Assembly (NCBI RefSeq): GCF_017873435.1
Contig: NZ_JAGGKG010000017.1
Span: 1-64,000, forward strand
DNA length: 64,000 nt
Source of the DNA: Paenibacillus turicensis
GTDB taxonomy: Bacteria; Bacillota; Bacilli; Paenibacillales; Paenibacillaceae
Direction: 5' to 3'
This document shows, piece by piece, positions 37,910 to 47,229 of this stretch (positions are counted from its first letter, which is position 1; each line of letters begins with the position of its first letter). Below the pieces are notes generated by a model that was not told the origin of the DNA, ran no database searches, and worked only from the letters and a program-made list of their open reading frames with translations. Position numbers and translations under genes: made by a program.

Positions 37910-38563
37910 ATGCCAAAGTGGTGGAATAAGCTAGAAGCCTTTATTAGCGCAGGTGGAAAAAATGAAAATGGAAAAAGGAAACTAAATACATTTCGTTTGC
38001 TTATATTAATCGCCTTAATTGGTATGGCTATTATGTTATTTAACTCCTTTGTTCATGTGAAAAAGATAGATCCAGAAGGAGAAGGACGAGAGCCGCCAGT
38101 ACTCCAAAATATAACAACCCCTAATTTAAATGATGCTGATACGAGTACAAGTCCTTTTGATGACATTGAGCATTCGCTCGAAAATAAAACAAAAGAAATT
38201 TTGGAAAAAATCGTAGGTGTAGGTGCGGTGGATGTTCTTGTCACAATTGATTCTACTGAAGAAGTTATTGTTCAACGTAATGTTAAGGACAGTCAAGAGG
38301 TGACAGAGGAAACAGATGCAGGTGGGGGAAAGCGTAATATTACGCAATACACAAAAGATGGACAGATTATGACTTACGAGGTATCAGGTAATCAACAGCC
38401 GATTGTAACTAAAAAGGTAAAGCCTAAGGTTCGAGGCGTGTTGGTTGTAGCTAGAGGGGCAGAAAATGATACGGTAAAAGGTCTGATTGTAGATGCAGTT
38501 GAAAAAGGATTGAATGTTCCAGCCTTCAGAATCTCTGTTGTGCCTAGGAAACAATCACAATAA
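37910..38563 (+). CDS. spoIIIAG: Stage III sporulation protein AG
   Basis: A 217-residue protein with one N-terminal membrane segment (LLILIALIGMAIMLF) and a ring-building motif domain, including VGAVDVLVTIDSTEEVIVQRNVKDSQEV and KVRGVLVVARGAENDTVKGLIVDAVEKGLNVPAFRISVV. SpoIIIAG forms the large mother-cell ring of the feeding tube. A perfect GGAGGTGATT ribosome site precedes the ATG at 37910. Confidence 0.96.
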   Translation: MPKWWNKLEAFISAGGKNENGKRKLNTFRLLILIALIGMAIMLFNSFVHVKKIDPEGEGREPPVLQNITTPNLNDADTSTSPFDDIEHSLENKTKEILEKIVGVGAVDVLVTIDSTEEVIVQRNVKDSQEVTEETDAGGGKRNITQYTKDGQIMTYEVSGNQQPIVTKKVKPKVRGVLVVARGAENDTVKGLIVDAVEKGLNVPAFRISVVPRKQSQ

Positions 38564-38607
38564 AACAAAGAAATTAAATAAAAGGATTCTAAGGAGGAAG
38601 TATCGTT

Positions 38608-39357
38608 ATGAAATCTAAAAGACAAACAATTTGGTTGGTATCCATGCTTAGCTTAATGGTCATTTTATCTGCTTATTATTTGTTTACAGAGGATTCAAGC
38701 CAAAATGCTTCAAAACCAGTAGAGGGCGAGCAAGTTGTGAATATGCAAAATCCAACAGACCTGAAGGTGTTCCCAGATTCTGCGCCATCTAGTCAAGATG
38801 TTACCATTTCTGAAGTAACGTCTGAAAATGGCTCAGCTACAGGCGCAATTACAGATGATAAAGAGCAGCCACAAACTGAAGTAAAGGATAATAAAGAACC
38901 ATCAGGAGAAAAAGAACAAACAGGAGAGAAGCAACAAAACGGACAAGTGACCGATCCACAGGTAAAAGATGAGGATGTGTTAAAGCAGCTTGAAAGCCAA
39001 GGCACAACTAAACTAGATCAACTTACCGCTTATCAGCAAGAAAGAAGTCAAACGAATGCTAAAAGAGTAGATGAGCTTTTGAAAAAAATTAATGATGGAA
39101 AATCACTTGATGAGTCAGCAGTTGCTCAAAAGGAACTAAGAGTGTTAGAGGAAAACGAAGAAAAAATTAATGGTATTGAAGAGCGCCTACAACAACAATA
39201 TGCAAATGCCGTAGTTACTGAAGACAATAATCAATATAAGGTTGTAGTTGCAAGTGAAAAGCTTGAAGCAAAAGATGCAGTAAACATCGTAGACCTTGTT
39301 ATTAAAGAATTAGGCGTTTCTCAAGATAAAGTAAGTGTGCAATATGTGAGTAAATAA
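38608..39357 (+). CDS. spoIIIAH: Stage III sporulation protein AH
   Basis: A 249-residue protein with a single N-terminal membrane segment, a long charged linker rich in Glu/Gln/Thr (about residues 35-125), and a YscJ/FliF-like ring domain ending ANVVDLVIKELGVSQDKVSVQYVSK-like. SpoIIIAH binds SpoIIQ of the forespore across the intermembrane space. It is the last gene of the operon; no convincing terminator follows, although a weak hairpin occurs at 39386-39410. Confidence 0.95.
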   Translation: MKSKRQTIWLVSMLSLMVILSAYYLFTEDSSQNASKPVEGEQVVNMQNPTDLKVFPDSAPSSQDVTISEVTSENGSATGAITDDKEQPQTEVKDNKEPSGEKEQTGEKQQNGQVTDPQVKDEDVLKQLESQGTTKLDQLTAYQQERSQTNAKRVDELLKKINDGKSLDESAVAQKELRVLEENEEKINGIEERLQQQYANAVVTEDNNQYKVVVASEKLEAKDAVNIVDLVIKELGVSQDKVSVQYVSK

Positions 39358-39423
39358 TAGGCAAATAATAGTGCATCAAAAGTAAGTTCACTTTTTGAAG
39401 GTGGACTGTAGACTTAAGTAGAG

Positions 39424-39478
39424 AGGAGAGAGTGCATAAACGGAAAAGTGTTTGTTCCGTAGCGCCTCTCTTCTGTTC
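39424..39478 (-). repeat. Possible decayed copy of the structured repeat
   Basis: A nested hairpin: GAGAGG...CCTCTC outside and CGGAA/TTCCG inside. On the minus strand it reads GAGGCGCTACGG and CTTTTCCGTTTA, similar to the 5' flank and 3' flank of copies E3/E5, with the middle missing. The similarity is short and could be chance. Confidence 0.3.
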
Positions 39479-39511
39479 TTTTAAAAATGCGGAATTAAAA
39501 GTATAATTTAA

Positions 39512-39655
39512 TGGCGATTGACCAAAAAAGAATGCGTGATTTTAAAGGGTGCAGGTCATTTTCCAATTGAATCACCCGGGTTAGAGCAGCTGAATAAAGC
39601 CGTTCTCTCGTTTTTGCAAAGGATTGAGCGTGGTGAGTTTTCAGATATGTCTTAG
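39512..39655 (+). pseudogene. C-terminal remnant of an alpha/beta hydrolase gene
   Basis: This stretch has no start codon in frame. Read in the frame ending at the TAG 39653-39655 it gives KGAGHFPIESPGLEQLNKAV followed by LSFLQRIERGEFSDMS. GAGHFP plus a trailing amphipathic helix is the catalytic-His end of alpha/beta hydrolases. The frame is closed upstream by a TAA at 39509. It lies alone in the 415-bp gap between spoIIIAH and accB, so it is probably the leftover of a deleted gene. Confidence 0.6.
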
Positions 39656-39696
39656 TACGTATGGAAATGCTACACTCTTTCTATTTTGATTGATTG

Positions 39697-39719
39697 TGAT
39701 ATAATACATAAAGTTATGT
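39697..39719 (+). promoter_or_regulatory. accB promoter: extended -10 followed by a palindrome
   Basis: TG-A-TATAAT at 39697-39705 is an extended -10 with a poor -35. A dyad ACATAA-AG-TTATGT at 39706-39719 covers the predicted start, so a repressor site is possible. Confidence 0.5.
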
Positions 39720-39772
39720 TACAAAAAAGGCCAAGGCTTTGCTGATTTAAAGCTGAAGGAGTGAATAATAAT

Positions 39773-40264
39773 ATGCTAAAGCTAAGTGAAATTAAAGAAT
39801 TGATTGAATTAGTAGACAAATCAACATTACAGGAATTGGAAATTGAAAATGAAGGAAGTCGCTTGAGTATTCGCAAGGCTTCTCCGCAATTTGCGCAAGT
39901 GATGGCACAACCGATGGTGATGTCTCCCTCAGCAGGTTTAAATATGCCTGAAGTCACTGTGAGCGAAGTAACTACAAGCGGAAGTGCAGGAGACACAGCT
40001 GTAGCAGCTCCAGACACCTCTCATTTACATACCATTGTTTCTCCGATGGTAGGTACTTTTTATCGTTCATCTTCACCTGATGCAAATCCTTTTGTAAATA
40101 TCGGGGATAAAGTAGGAGACAAAACGACGGTATGTATTATTGAAGCCATGAAATTAATGAATGAATTAGAAGCTGAAGTGAAGGGCTCCATAGTTGATAT
40201 TCTTGTGGAAAATGGTCAGCTTGTAGAATATGGACAACCTCTATTTCTGGTCAAACCGGAGTAA
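39773..40264 (+). CDS. accB: Acetyl-CoA carboxylase biotin carboxyl carrier protein
   Basis: A 163-residue carrier protein. The biotinyl lysine lies in EAMKLMNE near the C-terminus, after a flexible Ala/Thr/Ser linker. The N-terminal helix [22 protein letters not shown] is typical. It accepts CO2 on biotin for malonyl-CoA synthesis. The ATG at 39773 follows GAAGGAG by ten bases. It is the first gene of accBC, transcribed separately from spoIIIA. Confidence 0.97.
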   Translation: MLKLSEIKELIELVDKSTLQELEIENEGSRLSIRKASPQFAQVMAQPMVMSPSAGLNMPEVTVSEVTTSGSAGDTAVAAPDTSHLHTIVSPMVGTFYRSSSPDANPFVNIGDKVGDKTTVCIIEAMKLMNELEAEVKGSIVDILVENGQLVEYGQPLFLVKPE

Positions 40265-40288
40265 TTACCAAGGAGGGTGTGTAAACAG

Positions 40289-41632
40289 ATGAAATTTCAG
40301 AAATTGTTAATTGCCAATCGCGGCGAAATTGCAGTTCGTATTATTCGAGCATGTAGGGAAATGGGGATTTCCACTGTTGCTGTATATTCAGAGGCTGATC
40401 GAGATTCCTTACATGTTAAATTAGCGGATGAGGCCTATTGTATTGGACCGACCTTATCTCGCGACAGTTATTTAAATTTAACAAATTTGATGAGTGTAGC
40501 CACTTTAACGGAATGTGATGCTGTTCACCCCGGATATGGTTTTTTAGCTGAAAATGCTGACTTTGCTGAAATCTGTGCTTCCTGCAACATTACTTTTGTT
40601 GGACCTTCCCCTGAGGCGATCACTAAAATGGGGGATAAGGCGGTAGCTAAGCAAACGATGCAGGAGGCAAATGTTCCGGTTATCCCTGGCTCAGATGGCT
40701 TGATTCAAGATTTGGATGAAGCTATTGTGATTGCAAGACAAATTGGCTATCCTGTCATTATTAAGGCAACTGCTGGTGGTGGCGGTAAAGGAATTCGTAT
40801 TGCTGAAAATGAAGAAAGCTTAGTGAAGCAGATTGAAACGGCTCAGCAAGAAGCTCAAAAGGCATTTGGCAATGCTGGTGTTTACCTAGAAAAATACTTG
40901 ACTGGAATGAAGCACGTTGAGATCCAAATCATTGCCGATAAGCATGGTAATGCGGTGTATCTCGGTGAACGTGATTGCTCCATTCAACGTCGTCGTCAAA
41001 AGCTAATTGAGGAAGCTCCTTGTCCTGTCCTTTCTGCTGAAAAACGCAAGGAAATGGGAGAAGCAGCTGTTAGAGCGGCTTTGGCAGTAGACTACTCTGG
41101 AGCGGGTACACTGGAGTTTTTGCTTGGACAAGATGGACAGTTTTATTTCATGGAAATGAATACTAGAATTCAAGTTGAGCATCCCGTAACTGAAATGGTG
41201 ACAGGAATTGATCTCATTCAAGAAATGATTTCTGTTGCAGAAGGAAACCCACTTTCCTTTAGTCAAAATGAAGTTGTGCTAGATGGATGGTCAATTGAAT
41301 GTCGTATTAATGCAGAGGACCCATTCCGTAACTTTATGCCTTCTCCAGGTAAAATTGATTTTTACCTTGCACCTGGTGGCCCAGGAGTACGAGTAGATAG
41401 CGGTGCATATCCAGGGTACACGATTTCTCCTTATTATGATTCTATGATTGCGAAGCTGATCGTGTGGGGGAAAACGCGTGAAGAGGCGATTACAAGAATG
41501 AAGCGTGCCTTAGCTGAATTTGCAATTGAAGGCATTCATACTACGATTCCATTTCACCAAAAATTGTTAGAACACCCAGCCTTTTTAAGTGGTGATTTCG
41601 ATATTAAGTTTTTGGAAGAAAACGAAATTTAG
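40289..41632 (+). CDS. accC: Acetyl-CoA carboxylase biotin carboxylase subunit
   Basis: A 447-residue ATP-grasp enzyme that carboxylates biotin on AccB. Present are [22 protein letters not shown], the Gly-rich ATP loop [30 protein letters not shown], and [15 protein letters not shown]. The start at 40289 follows AGGAGGG. It lies 24 bases after accB. Confidence 0.98.
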   Translation: MKFQKLLIANRGEIAVRIIRACREMGISTVAVYSEADRDSLHVKLADEAYCIGPTLSRDSYLNLTNLMSVATLTECDAVHPGYGFLAENADFAEICASCNITFVGPSPEAITKMGDKAVAKQTMQEANVPVIPGSDGLIQDLDEAIVIARQIGYPVIIKATAGGGGKGIRIAENEESLVKQIETAQQEAQKAFGNAGVYLEKYLTGMKHVEIQIIADKHGNAVYLGERDCSIQRRRQKLIEEAPCPVLSAEKRKEMGEAAVRAALAVDYSGAGTLEFLLGQDGQFYFMEMNTRIQVEHPVTEMVTGIDLIQEMISVAEGNPLSFSQNEVVLDGWSIECRINAEDPFRNFMPSPGKIDFYLAPGGPGVRVDSGAYPGYTISPYYDSMIAKLIVWGKTREEAITRMKRALAEFAIEGIHTTIPFHQKLLEHPAFLSGDFDIKFLEENEI

Positions 41633-41752
41633 AAAAAACCTCTTGGTTTGTCATAATGAACCTGAAATGATATAGTATGTATAATAAGTGCGCTTGTCTA
41701 AGAAGGATTTGTTAAGTCTAGCGTCATACTTATTGAGAGGTGGATGATTGAA

Positions 41753-42160
41753 ATGAGTACAGTATCTACTGAATTTGAACGTACAGACATTGGTGAAATT
41801 CAGATTGCACCTGAAGTCATTGAAGTGATTGCTGGTCTTGCAACCGTCGAGGTAAAAGGCGTTGCTGGAATGAGTGGTGGCTTTGCAGGTGACATTGCTG
41901 AGCTTCTTGGCCGTAAAAATTTGGCTAAAGGGGTAAAGGTTGAGGTTGGACAACGTGAAGCGGCTGTAGACGTTTCTGTCATTATTGAGTATGGAAATCG
42001 AATCCCTGAGGTAGCAACTGAGATTCAACGTAATATTAAACGCTCGATTGAAAATATGACTGGACTAAATGTGATTGAAGTGAACGTACATATTCATGAC
42101 GTGATCTTCAAAACGGCTGAAAAGATCGAAGAGGCAGAAGTAAACCACAGGGTAAAATAA
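41753..42160 (+). CDS. yqhY: Asp23/Gls24 family protein (YqhY)
   Basis: A 135-residue Asp23 family protein: GEIQIAPEVIEVIAGLATVEVKGVAGMSGG, ending VNVHIHDVIF. In B. subtilis yqhY follows accBC and mutants perturb fatty-acid synthesis; Asp23 in staphylococci sits at the membrane through AmaP. Here the amaP gene follows at once. The ATG at 41753 was chosen because GAGAGGTGG abuts the in-frame ATG at 41744. Confidence 0.92.
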   Translation: MSTVSTEFERTDIGEIQIAPEVIEVIAGLATVEVKGVAGMSGGFAGDIAELLGRKNLAKGVKVEVGQREAAVDVSVIIEYGNRIPEVATEIQRNIKRSIENMTGLNVIEVNVHIHDVIFKTAEKIEEAEVNHRVK

Positions 42161-42173
42161 ATGAATGCATCTA

Positions 42174-42202
42174 TAAACCCCCGACCTTGAGTCAGGGGTT
42201 TA
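42174..42202 (+). terminator. Hairpin (attenuator or terminator) between yqhY and amaP
   Basis: A nearly perfect 12-bp stem (TAAACCCC-GAC / GTC-GGGGTTTA) without a long T run. It may reduce readthrough from accBC-yqhY into amaP. Confidence 0.6.
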
Positions 42203-42244
42203 CTACACTTTTCACTTGAACTAATGAAGGAGGCTTTACCTCTC

Positions 42245-42787
42245 GTGGCTAAAATTGTAGACCGATTGTTGCTTTTCCTTTACAGCTTATGCATTGGTGT
42301 CATCTCCATAGCAGCAATTCTTTTATTAACTAATGTTGTGACTATATCCTATGAATCAAGTTCAAAGGATCCTGTTTTTGTGGGAATGATTGCGGCAGCT
42401 TCTGTCCTGTTTTTGCTTAGCTTACGTTTCCTTTACATTTCTATTAAACGTGATCGTAATGCTGGTAATTCCATTGATCAACGTACAGAATATGGAGATA
42501 TTCAAATTTCGGTGGAGACGATTGAAAACTTAGCTTATAAGGCTGCGGCAACTGTACGTGGGGTACGCGATATTAAGACGAGAATTCGTATCACTGAAGC
42601 AGGGCTTGAAATTAAAGTAAGAGCATTAGTGGATGGAGAAACCCCTATTCCTGACGTAACAGAGGAAGTACAAAGACAAGTGCATGATTACGTTAAAACA
42701 ACGACAGGTATTCCTGTTGCTTATGTATCTGTATTTATTGCTAATCTTGTGCAATCATCCCCGATGATTAAAAGTCGGGTTGAATAG
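42245..42787 (+). CDS. amaP: Alkaline shock response membrane anchor protein AmaP
   Basis: A 180-residue protein with two membrane segments (about residues 5-27 and 45-65) and a C-terminal Asp23-like domain (IQISVETIENLAYKAAATVRGVRDIKTRI; EVQRQVHDYVKTTTGIPVAYVSVFI). AmaP anchors Asp23 family proteins to the membrane. It uses a GTG at 42245, preceded by AAGGAGG; the ATG at 42224 overlaps that site. Confidence 0.9.
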   Translation: MAKIVDRLLLFLYSLCIGVISIAAILLLTNVVTISYESSSKDPVFVGMIAAASVLFLLSLRFLYISIKRDRNAGNSIDQRTEYGDIQISVETIENLAYKAAATVRGVRDIKTRIRITEAGLEIKVRALVDGETPIPDVTEEVQRQVHDYVKTTTGIPVAYVSVFIANLVQSSPMIKSRVE

Positions 42788-42801
42788 GAGTGAATCACCC
42801 T

Positions 42802-43035
42802 ATGTTATGGAGGCAAATTAAAGAAAGTGGCTTAGGCCGTTTAATCGGGCTTGGCGCTGGATTGTTTTTCTTCCTTATTTATGTCTTTTTTGGATTTTGG
42901 AACATGCTGTTTTGTGCTCTGCTATTATACATTGGTTATATAGTGGGTAAACGTAAGGACTTGGGCGAAGAAAATCTAATTTCATTGGGCACAATACGGA
43001 ATTGGTTAGAGAGACGCTATCGTCCATTTAAATAA
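42802..43035 (+). CDS. DUF2273 family small membrane protein
   Basis: A 77-residue protein with one long hydrophobic hairpin (LGAGLFFFLIYVFFGFWNMLFCALLLYIGYIVG) and a basic C-terminus, the DUF2273 pattern that accompanies amaP/asp23 loci. The ATG at 42802 is ten bases after AGGAG. Function unknown; its position suggests membrane support of the Asp23/AmaP assembly. Confidence 0.85.
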   Translation: MLWRQIKESGLGRLIGLGAGLFFFLIYVFFGFWNMLFCALLLYIGYIVGKRKDLGEENLISLGTIRNWLERRYRPFK

Positions 43036-43176
43036 TTCCTGTGATATGCTTTTTCCTAAAAAAGAGCTATGCTTTTCATTTGCCCATTTTTGTGGAGAGA
43101 GTATGTCAGAGGATTTTTTTGTCTTTAATCTCTCATTCTAGATTAGCATTTTTGCACACTATCAAGGAGGATTTAC

Positions 43177-43632
43177 ATGAAACGACGGTTAGCAAGAGAA
43201 ATTGCGATACAAAGCTTGTATCAAATGGAAATGAATGAAGTGGAAGCAGAGGAAGCGGTAGTGATGCTCCTTACAGAAGCATCTGAGGAAAATGAGTCCC
43301 AAGTTGAACTGTCTGATGTAAGTAAAACAAAGGAATTTGTACTTGAGCTTGTTAATGGGGTTGCAAATAACAAACTTGCCATTGATGAGTTATTAGTGGA
43401 TTACTTACAAAATTGGAATTTAGATCGTTTATCTAAAGTAGACCGTCAAATTTTAAGACTAGCTGTTTATGAAATGGTATTTCGGGATGATGTACCGGGT
43501 AAAGTTGCTGTTAACGAAGCGGTAGATTTAGCGAAGCATTTTGGTATGCCAGAGTCAGGTAAGTTTGTTAATGGTGTGTTAGGTAAGCTGATTGGGGATG
43601 TAGATGAATTAAAATCTAAATTCGTGAAATAA
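43177..43632 (+). CDS. nusB: Transcription antitermination factor NusB
   Basis: A 151-residue all-helical RNA-binding factor: RRLAREIAIQSLYQMEMNEVEAEEAV at the start, NWNLDRLSKVDRQILRLAVYEM and VAVNEAVDLAKHFGMPESGKFVNGVLGKL at the end. With NusE/S10 it binds boxA of rRNA leaders. A perfect AAGGAGG precedes it. It is in the usual position between accC and folD. Confidence 0.97.
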   Translation: MKRRLAREIAIQSLYQMEMNEVEAEEAVVMLLTEASEENESQVELSDVSKTKEFVLELVNGVANNKLAIDELLVDYLQNWNLDRLSKVDRQILRLAVYEMVFRDDVPGKVAVNEAVDLAKHFGMPESGKFVNGVLGKLIGDVDELKSKFVK

Positions 43633-43736
43633 TCGAGAGCTTTACTAAAGTAAAAATAAATATAACTTAAATTAAGAGTGACAGATTGAACAAACCTCAC
43701 TGCTGTTTCACTGCGCTCAAAAAGGAGAGAAATGAC

Positions 43737-44594
43737 ATGTCGGCAGCTATTATTAATGGGAAGCAAATTTCAGAAGAGATTCGTAATTCGTTGAGAAATG
43801 AAGTAGAGCAATTAAAAGGTCAAGGGCTTACACCAGGCCTTGCAGTTATTTTGGTTGGCGAAGATCCAGCTTCTGGCGTTTATGTGCGTAATAAGGAAAA
43901 GGCATGTCATGATTTAGGTTTTTACTCAGAGGTACATCGTTTGTCAGCGGATACAACAGAGCAAGAGCTTCTTGCTTTAGTGGACAAGCTAAACCATCAA
44001 CAGGATATTCACGGCATTTTAGTGCAATTACCATTACCTCCACATATTCACGAGAAATCAGTGATTGATGCGATTTCTGTGCATAAGGATGTCGATGGCT
44101 TCCATCCGATTAACGTTGGTAATTTGGTCATCGGTGATGATAGCTTGCTGCCATGTACCCCTGCGGGTGTGATTGAGCTAATTAAACGTGCAGGTGTTGA
44201 AATGTCAGGCAAACATGCCGTTGTTATTGGACGTAGCAACATTGTGGGTAAGCCTGTGTCTCTACTACTACAGCGTGAAAATGCAACCGTAACAATGTGT
44301 CATTCTAGAACGAACAACATGAAGGAAATTACAAAACAAGCGGACATTCTAGTTGTAGCGATAGGTCGTGCTAATTTTGTGGATGCTTCTTTTGTGAAGC
44401 CTGGGGCGGTTGTCATTGATGTTGGAATGAATCGACTCGATAATGGCAAGCTAGCTGGAGATGTAGATTTTGAGAGCGTGAAGGAAGTGTCAGGCCCGAT
44501 TACACCGGTTCCAGGTGGAGTGGGTCCAATGACCATTACGATGCTTATGCAAAATACAGTTGTGGCTGCAAAAAGACTACACCAACAACGTTAA
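43737..44594 (+). CDS. folD: Bifunctional methylenetetrahydrofolate dehydrogenase/cyclohydrolase
   Basis: A 285-residue FolD. The catalytic Lys/Tyr region is [14 protein letters not shown], the folate site is [12 protein letters not shown], and the NADP site is [31 protein letters not shown]. It provides one-carbon units for purines, thymidylate and formyl-Met. The ATG at 43737 follows AAGGAGAG; the longer frame from 43686 has no ribosome site. Confidence 0.98.
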   Translation: MSAAIINGKQISEEIRNSLRNEVEQLKGQGLTPGLAVILVGEDPASGVYVRNKEKACHDLGFYSEVHRLSADTTEQELLALVDKLNHQQDIHGILVQLPLPPHIHEKSVIDAISVHKDVDGFHPINVGNLVIGDDSLLPCTPAGVIELIKRAGVEMSGKHAVVIGRSNIVGKPVSLLLQRENATVTMCHSRTNNMKEITKQADILVVAIGRANFVDASFVKPGAVVIDVGMNRLDNGKLAGDVDFESVKEVSGPITPVPGGVGPMTITMLMQNTVVAAKRLHQQR

Positions 44595-44626
44595 TAAATA
44601 TTAAAATTTATAAAGGAGGGGTTCTC

Positions 44627-46006
44627 GTGGAGCAACGCATTTATTCCATCAAGGAATTAAATCGTTACATTCGGATGAAGCTGGAATCTGATAACGTGTT
44701 GTCGGAAGTGTGGATTCGAGGCGAGATCTCCAATTTTACGCATCATTCTAGTGGACATATGTATTTTACGCTTAAAGATGCCGATAGCAGAATCAAAACG
44801 ATTATGTTTGCTTCTCACAATCAACGTCTACCCTTTATTCCTAAGGAAGGTACGCGTGTGATCGCTAAAGGGAATGTGTCTGTATATGAACGTGATGGAC
44901 AATATCAGTTTTACGTGACTCAGATGCAACCTGATGGTGTGGGGAGCTTATATTTGGCCTATGAGCAGCTTAAAAGTAAGCTTGAATCTGCGGGTTGGTT
45001 TTTACCTGAACGTAAAAAAGCAATCCCTCGTTTTCCTAAGGTGATAGGCGTTGTCACATCGCCTACTGGGGCTGCTGTTAGGGATATTATAACTACCTTA
45101 GAACGCCGTTATCCAAGGGCAAATGTCATTTTATATCCTGTGCTTGTGCAAGGAAAAGGAGCGGCGCCTTCCATTGTTAAAGCGATTAAGGCACTTAACG
45201 AGTCGGCAGAGGCGGATGTGTTAATTGTAGGGCGCGGAGGTGGATCACTGGAGGAGCTATGGGCGTTTAATGAGGAAATTGTGGCACATGCAATTTATCA
45301 TTCCTCTATTCCCGTGATTTCTGCAGTAGGTCATGAAACGGATTTTACCATCGCCGATTTTGTGGCTGATTTGCGTGCAGCAACACCAACTGCAGCGGCT
45401 GAACTCGCTGTTCCACATCAAGCAGAGCTGATGGCTGTAATTAAGCAACGGCAAAATATGCTGTATCGACTTGTACGATCCAAAGTTGAGCAAGCTCAAG
45501 TTTCTTTGAAGCGTGTTCAGCGTTCACCTGTTTTAGTTCATCCAAAGCGAAGCTTAACACAACATATTGAGCGCTTAGATGCACTACAAACAAGATCGAA
45601 ATATTTAATTCGGAATTATATTTCACTTCAAAACTCACGTCACAGACAGATACATCATCAATTGCTTCGTTATCATCCTGTCCAGAGCTTTATGAACGTA
45701 AAACGTCAACATACTGAATTGACACGTCAGTTAGGGCAAGGGATAGAGCGGCTTATGAGAGAGCATAAACAACGTTTAGGTGGAGCAATTCGGCATTTAG
45801 ATGCACTTAGCCCGCTAAAGGTAATGGAGCGAGGATACAGTCTTGTGTATGATCAACAAGAGGAGAAGTTGATTAAATCAGTTGATGATGTTCATCTTGG
45901 TGACCTCATTACGGTTAAAGTTGCAGATGGTGATTTGAGCTGTCAGGTTTGGGGAATGGAGCCTAAGCCTAATGAGAAAGGAGAACGCAATGGAACAGGA
46001 AATTAG
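44627..46006 (+). CDS. xseA: Exodeoxyribonuclease VII large subunit
   Basis: A 459-residue nuclease with an N-terminal OB domain (VWIRGEISNFTHHSSGHMYFTLKDADSRIK) and the catalytic core (GVVTSPTGAAVRDIITTLERRYP; VLIVGRGGGSLEELWAFNEE). It starts at GTG 44627, after AAAGGAGGGG. It overlaps xseB by 17 bases, so stoichiometric coupling is likely. Confidence 0.97.
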   Translation: MEQRIYSIKELNRYIRMKLESDNVLSEVWIRGEISNFTHHSSGHMYFTLKDADSRIKTIMFASHNQRLPFIPKEGTRVIAKGNVSVYERDGQYQFYVTQMQPDGVGSLYLAYEQLKSKLESAGWFLPERKKAIPRFPKVIGVVTSPTGAAVRDIITTLERRYPRANVILYPVLVQGKGAAPSIVKAIKALNESAEADVLIVGRGGGSLEELWAFNEEIVAHAIYHSSIPVISAVGHETDFTIADFVADLRAATPTAAAELAVPHQAELMAVIKQRQNMLYRLVRSKVEQAQVSLKRVQRSPVLVHPKRSLTQHIERLDALQTRSKYLIRNYISLQNSRHRQIHHQLLRYHPVQSFMNVKRQHTELTRQLGQGIERLMREHKQRLGGAIRHLDALSPLKVMERGYSLVYDQQEEKLIKSVDDVHLGDLITVKVADGDLSCQVWGMEPKPNEKGERNGTGN

Positions 46007-46223
46007 CTTTGAAGAGGCAATGAATAAGCTGGAGCAAATTGTATCTCAATTAGAAGCAGGAGATGTACCATTGGAGCAGGCCATTGAGTTGTTTCAGACG
46101 GGGATGCAGTTGTCCCAAATTTGTGGAAGCAAGTTAACAGAGGTTGAGCGGAAAATAGAAATGATTGTAGAGCAAGAAGGACAATCTCAGAAAAGACCGT
46201 TTATATTAGAAGGCGGGGAATAA
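45990..46223 (+). CDS. xseB: Exodeoxyribonuclease VII small subunit
   Basis: A 77-residue two-helix subunit: SFEEAMNKLEQIVSQLEAGDVPLEQAIELFQTGMQLSQIC is the family core. The ATG at 45990 follows GAAAGGAG inside xseA. It ends three bases before the ispA start. Confidence 0.96.
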   Translation: MEQEISFEEAMNKLEQIVSQLEAGDVPLEQAIELFQTGMQLSQICGSKLTEVERKIEMIVEQEGQSQKRPFILEGGE

Positions 46224-46225
46224 AA

Positions 46226-47131
46226 TTGACTAGTTTCATTCCTTTAGAACAATATATGAAAGAGATTGAAATGAGACTTGTAGACTCAATATCATCCTCG
46301 GTTCCCCAGACTTGGAATATACCTGCTTCATTACGAGAGTCCATGGAATATTCTTTGCTTGCGGGCGGGAAAAGATTACGTCCATTACTCGTTATTGCGG
46401 CGGCAGAGGCTGTAGGTGGACAACGTGAGGCAGCATTACCAATTGCACAAGCAGTAGAAATGATACACACCTATTCCTTAATTCATGATGATTTGCCAGC
46501 GATGGATAATGATGACTTCCGTAGAGGGAAACCTACAAATCATAAGGTGTTTGGAGAAGCGATGGCAATTCTTGCTGGAGATGGATTACTCACACATGCC
46601 TTTCACCAAGTTGTCCAAGCTAGTCGCTTGTATAATGTACCTGCTGAGGCCACGTTAGACATTATTGAGGAATTGGCTATATATGCAGGCCCTTCGGGTA
46701 TGGTAGGGGGACAAGTTGCAGATATGCAAGGGGAGCAAGGGATTACGGATCTTGAGACGTTACAATATATTCACCAGCATAAAACAGGTGATTTGATCGT
46801 ATTCTCTCTAAAGGCGGGGGGACGTGTTAGCGGAGCATCTGAAGCGCAGCTTGCTGCACTAGCTAAGTTTGGTCAATGTATTGGGCTTGCTTTCCAAATT
46901 CGTGATGATATTCTTGATCTTGTGGGTGATGAAGGAAAGCTAGGCAAAAAGGTTCAAAGTGATGTGAAGCAAGAAAAAGTAACTTATCCATATTTTATTG
47001 GTTTAGAGGCTTCACAGGCTGAATTAGAAAGATTAACGCTAGCAGCAAAAGAGGCAGTAAGTGATGGAAGTATCCCCTTCCCTGAACGTTTGCTTCAAAT
47101 TGCTGATTTTTTAACTCATCGAGATCATTAA
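46226..47131 (+). CDS. ispA: (2E,6E)-farnesyl diphosphate synthase
   Basis: A 301-residue trans-prenyltransferase. The first aspartate-rich motif is HDDLPAMDNDDFRRGKPTNH and the second is QIRDDILDLVGDE. It makes FPP for undecaprenyl and menaquinone chains. It begins at TTG 46226 and is tightly linked to xseB and dxs, the usual Firmicute order. Confidence 0.97.
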   Translation: MTSFIPLEQYMKEIEMRLVDSISSSVPQTWNIPASLRESMEYSLLAGGKRLRPLLVIAAAEAVGGQREAALPIAQAVEMIHTYSLIHDDLPAMDNDDFRRGKPTNHKVFGEAMAILAGDGLLTHAFHQVVQASRLYNVPAEATLDIIEELAIYAGPSGMVGGQVADMQGEQGITDLETLQYIHQHKTGDLIVFSLKAGGRVSGASEAQLAALAKFGQCIGLAFQIRDDILDLVGDEGKLGKKVQSDVKQEKVTYPYFIGLEASQAELERLTLAAKEAVSDGSIPFPERLLQIADFLTHRDH

Positions 47132-47166
47132 TGTTTTATTGATTTTTCGTTTTTATTGTATTCATG

Positions 47167-47175
47167 TGATATAAT
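47167..47175 (+). promoter_or_regulatory. Extended -10 promoter before dxs
   Basis: TG-A-TATAAT, identical in shape to the accB promoter, with no good -35. The start would be near 47181, about 49 bases before the dxs ATG. Confidence 0.55.
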
Positions 47176-47229
47176 GAAGGCTATTATCAACGAAGAGAAA
47201 TCTAATTTATGGGAAGCGGGGAATTTTCA

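Noticed and set aside
39511..39570. Short frame starting at the ATG 39511
   Set aside because: It is out of frame with the hydrolase remnant, ends after 19 codons and has no ribosome site.
43041..43238. 65-codon open frame upstream of nusB
   Set aside because: It overlaps the ribosome site and start of nusB in another frame and has no ribosome site or recognisable product.
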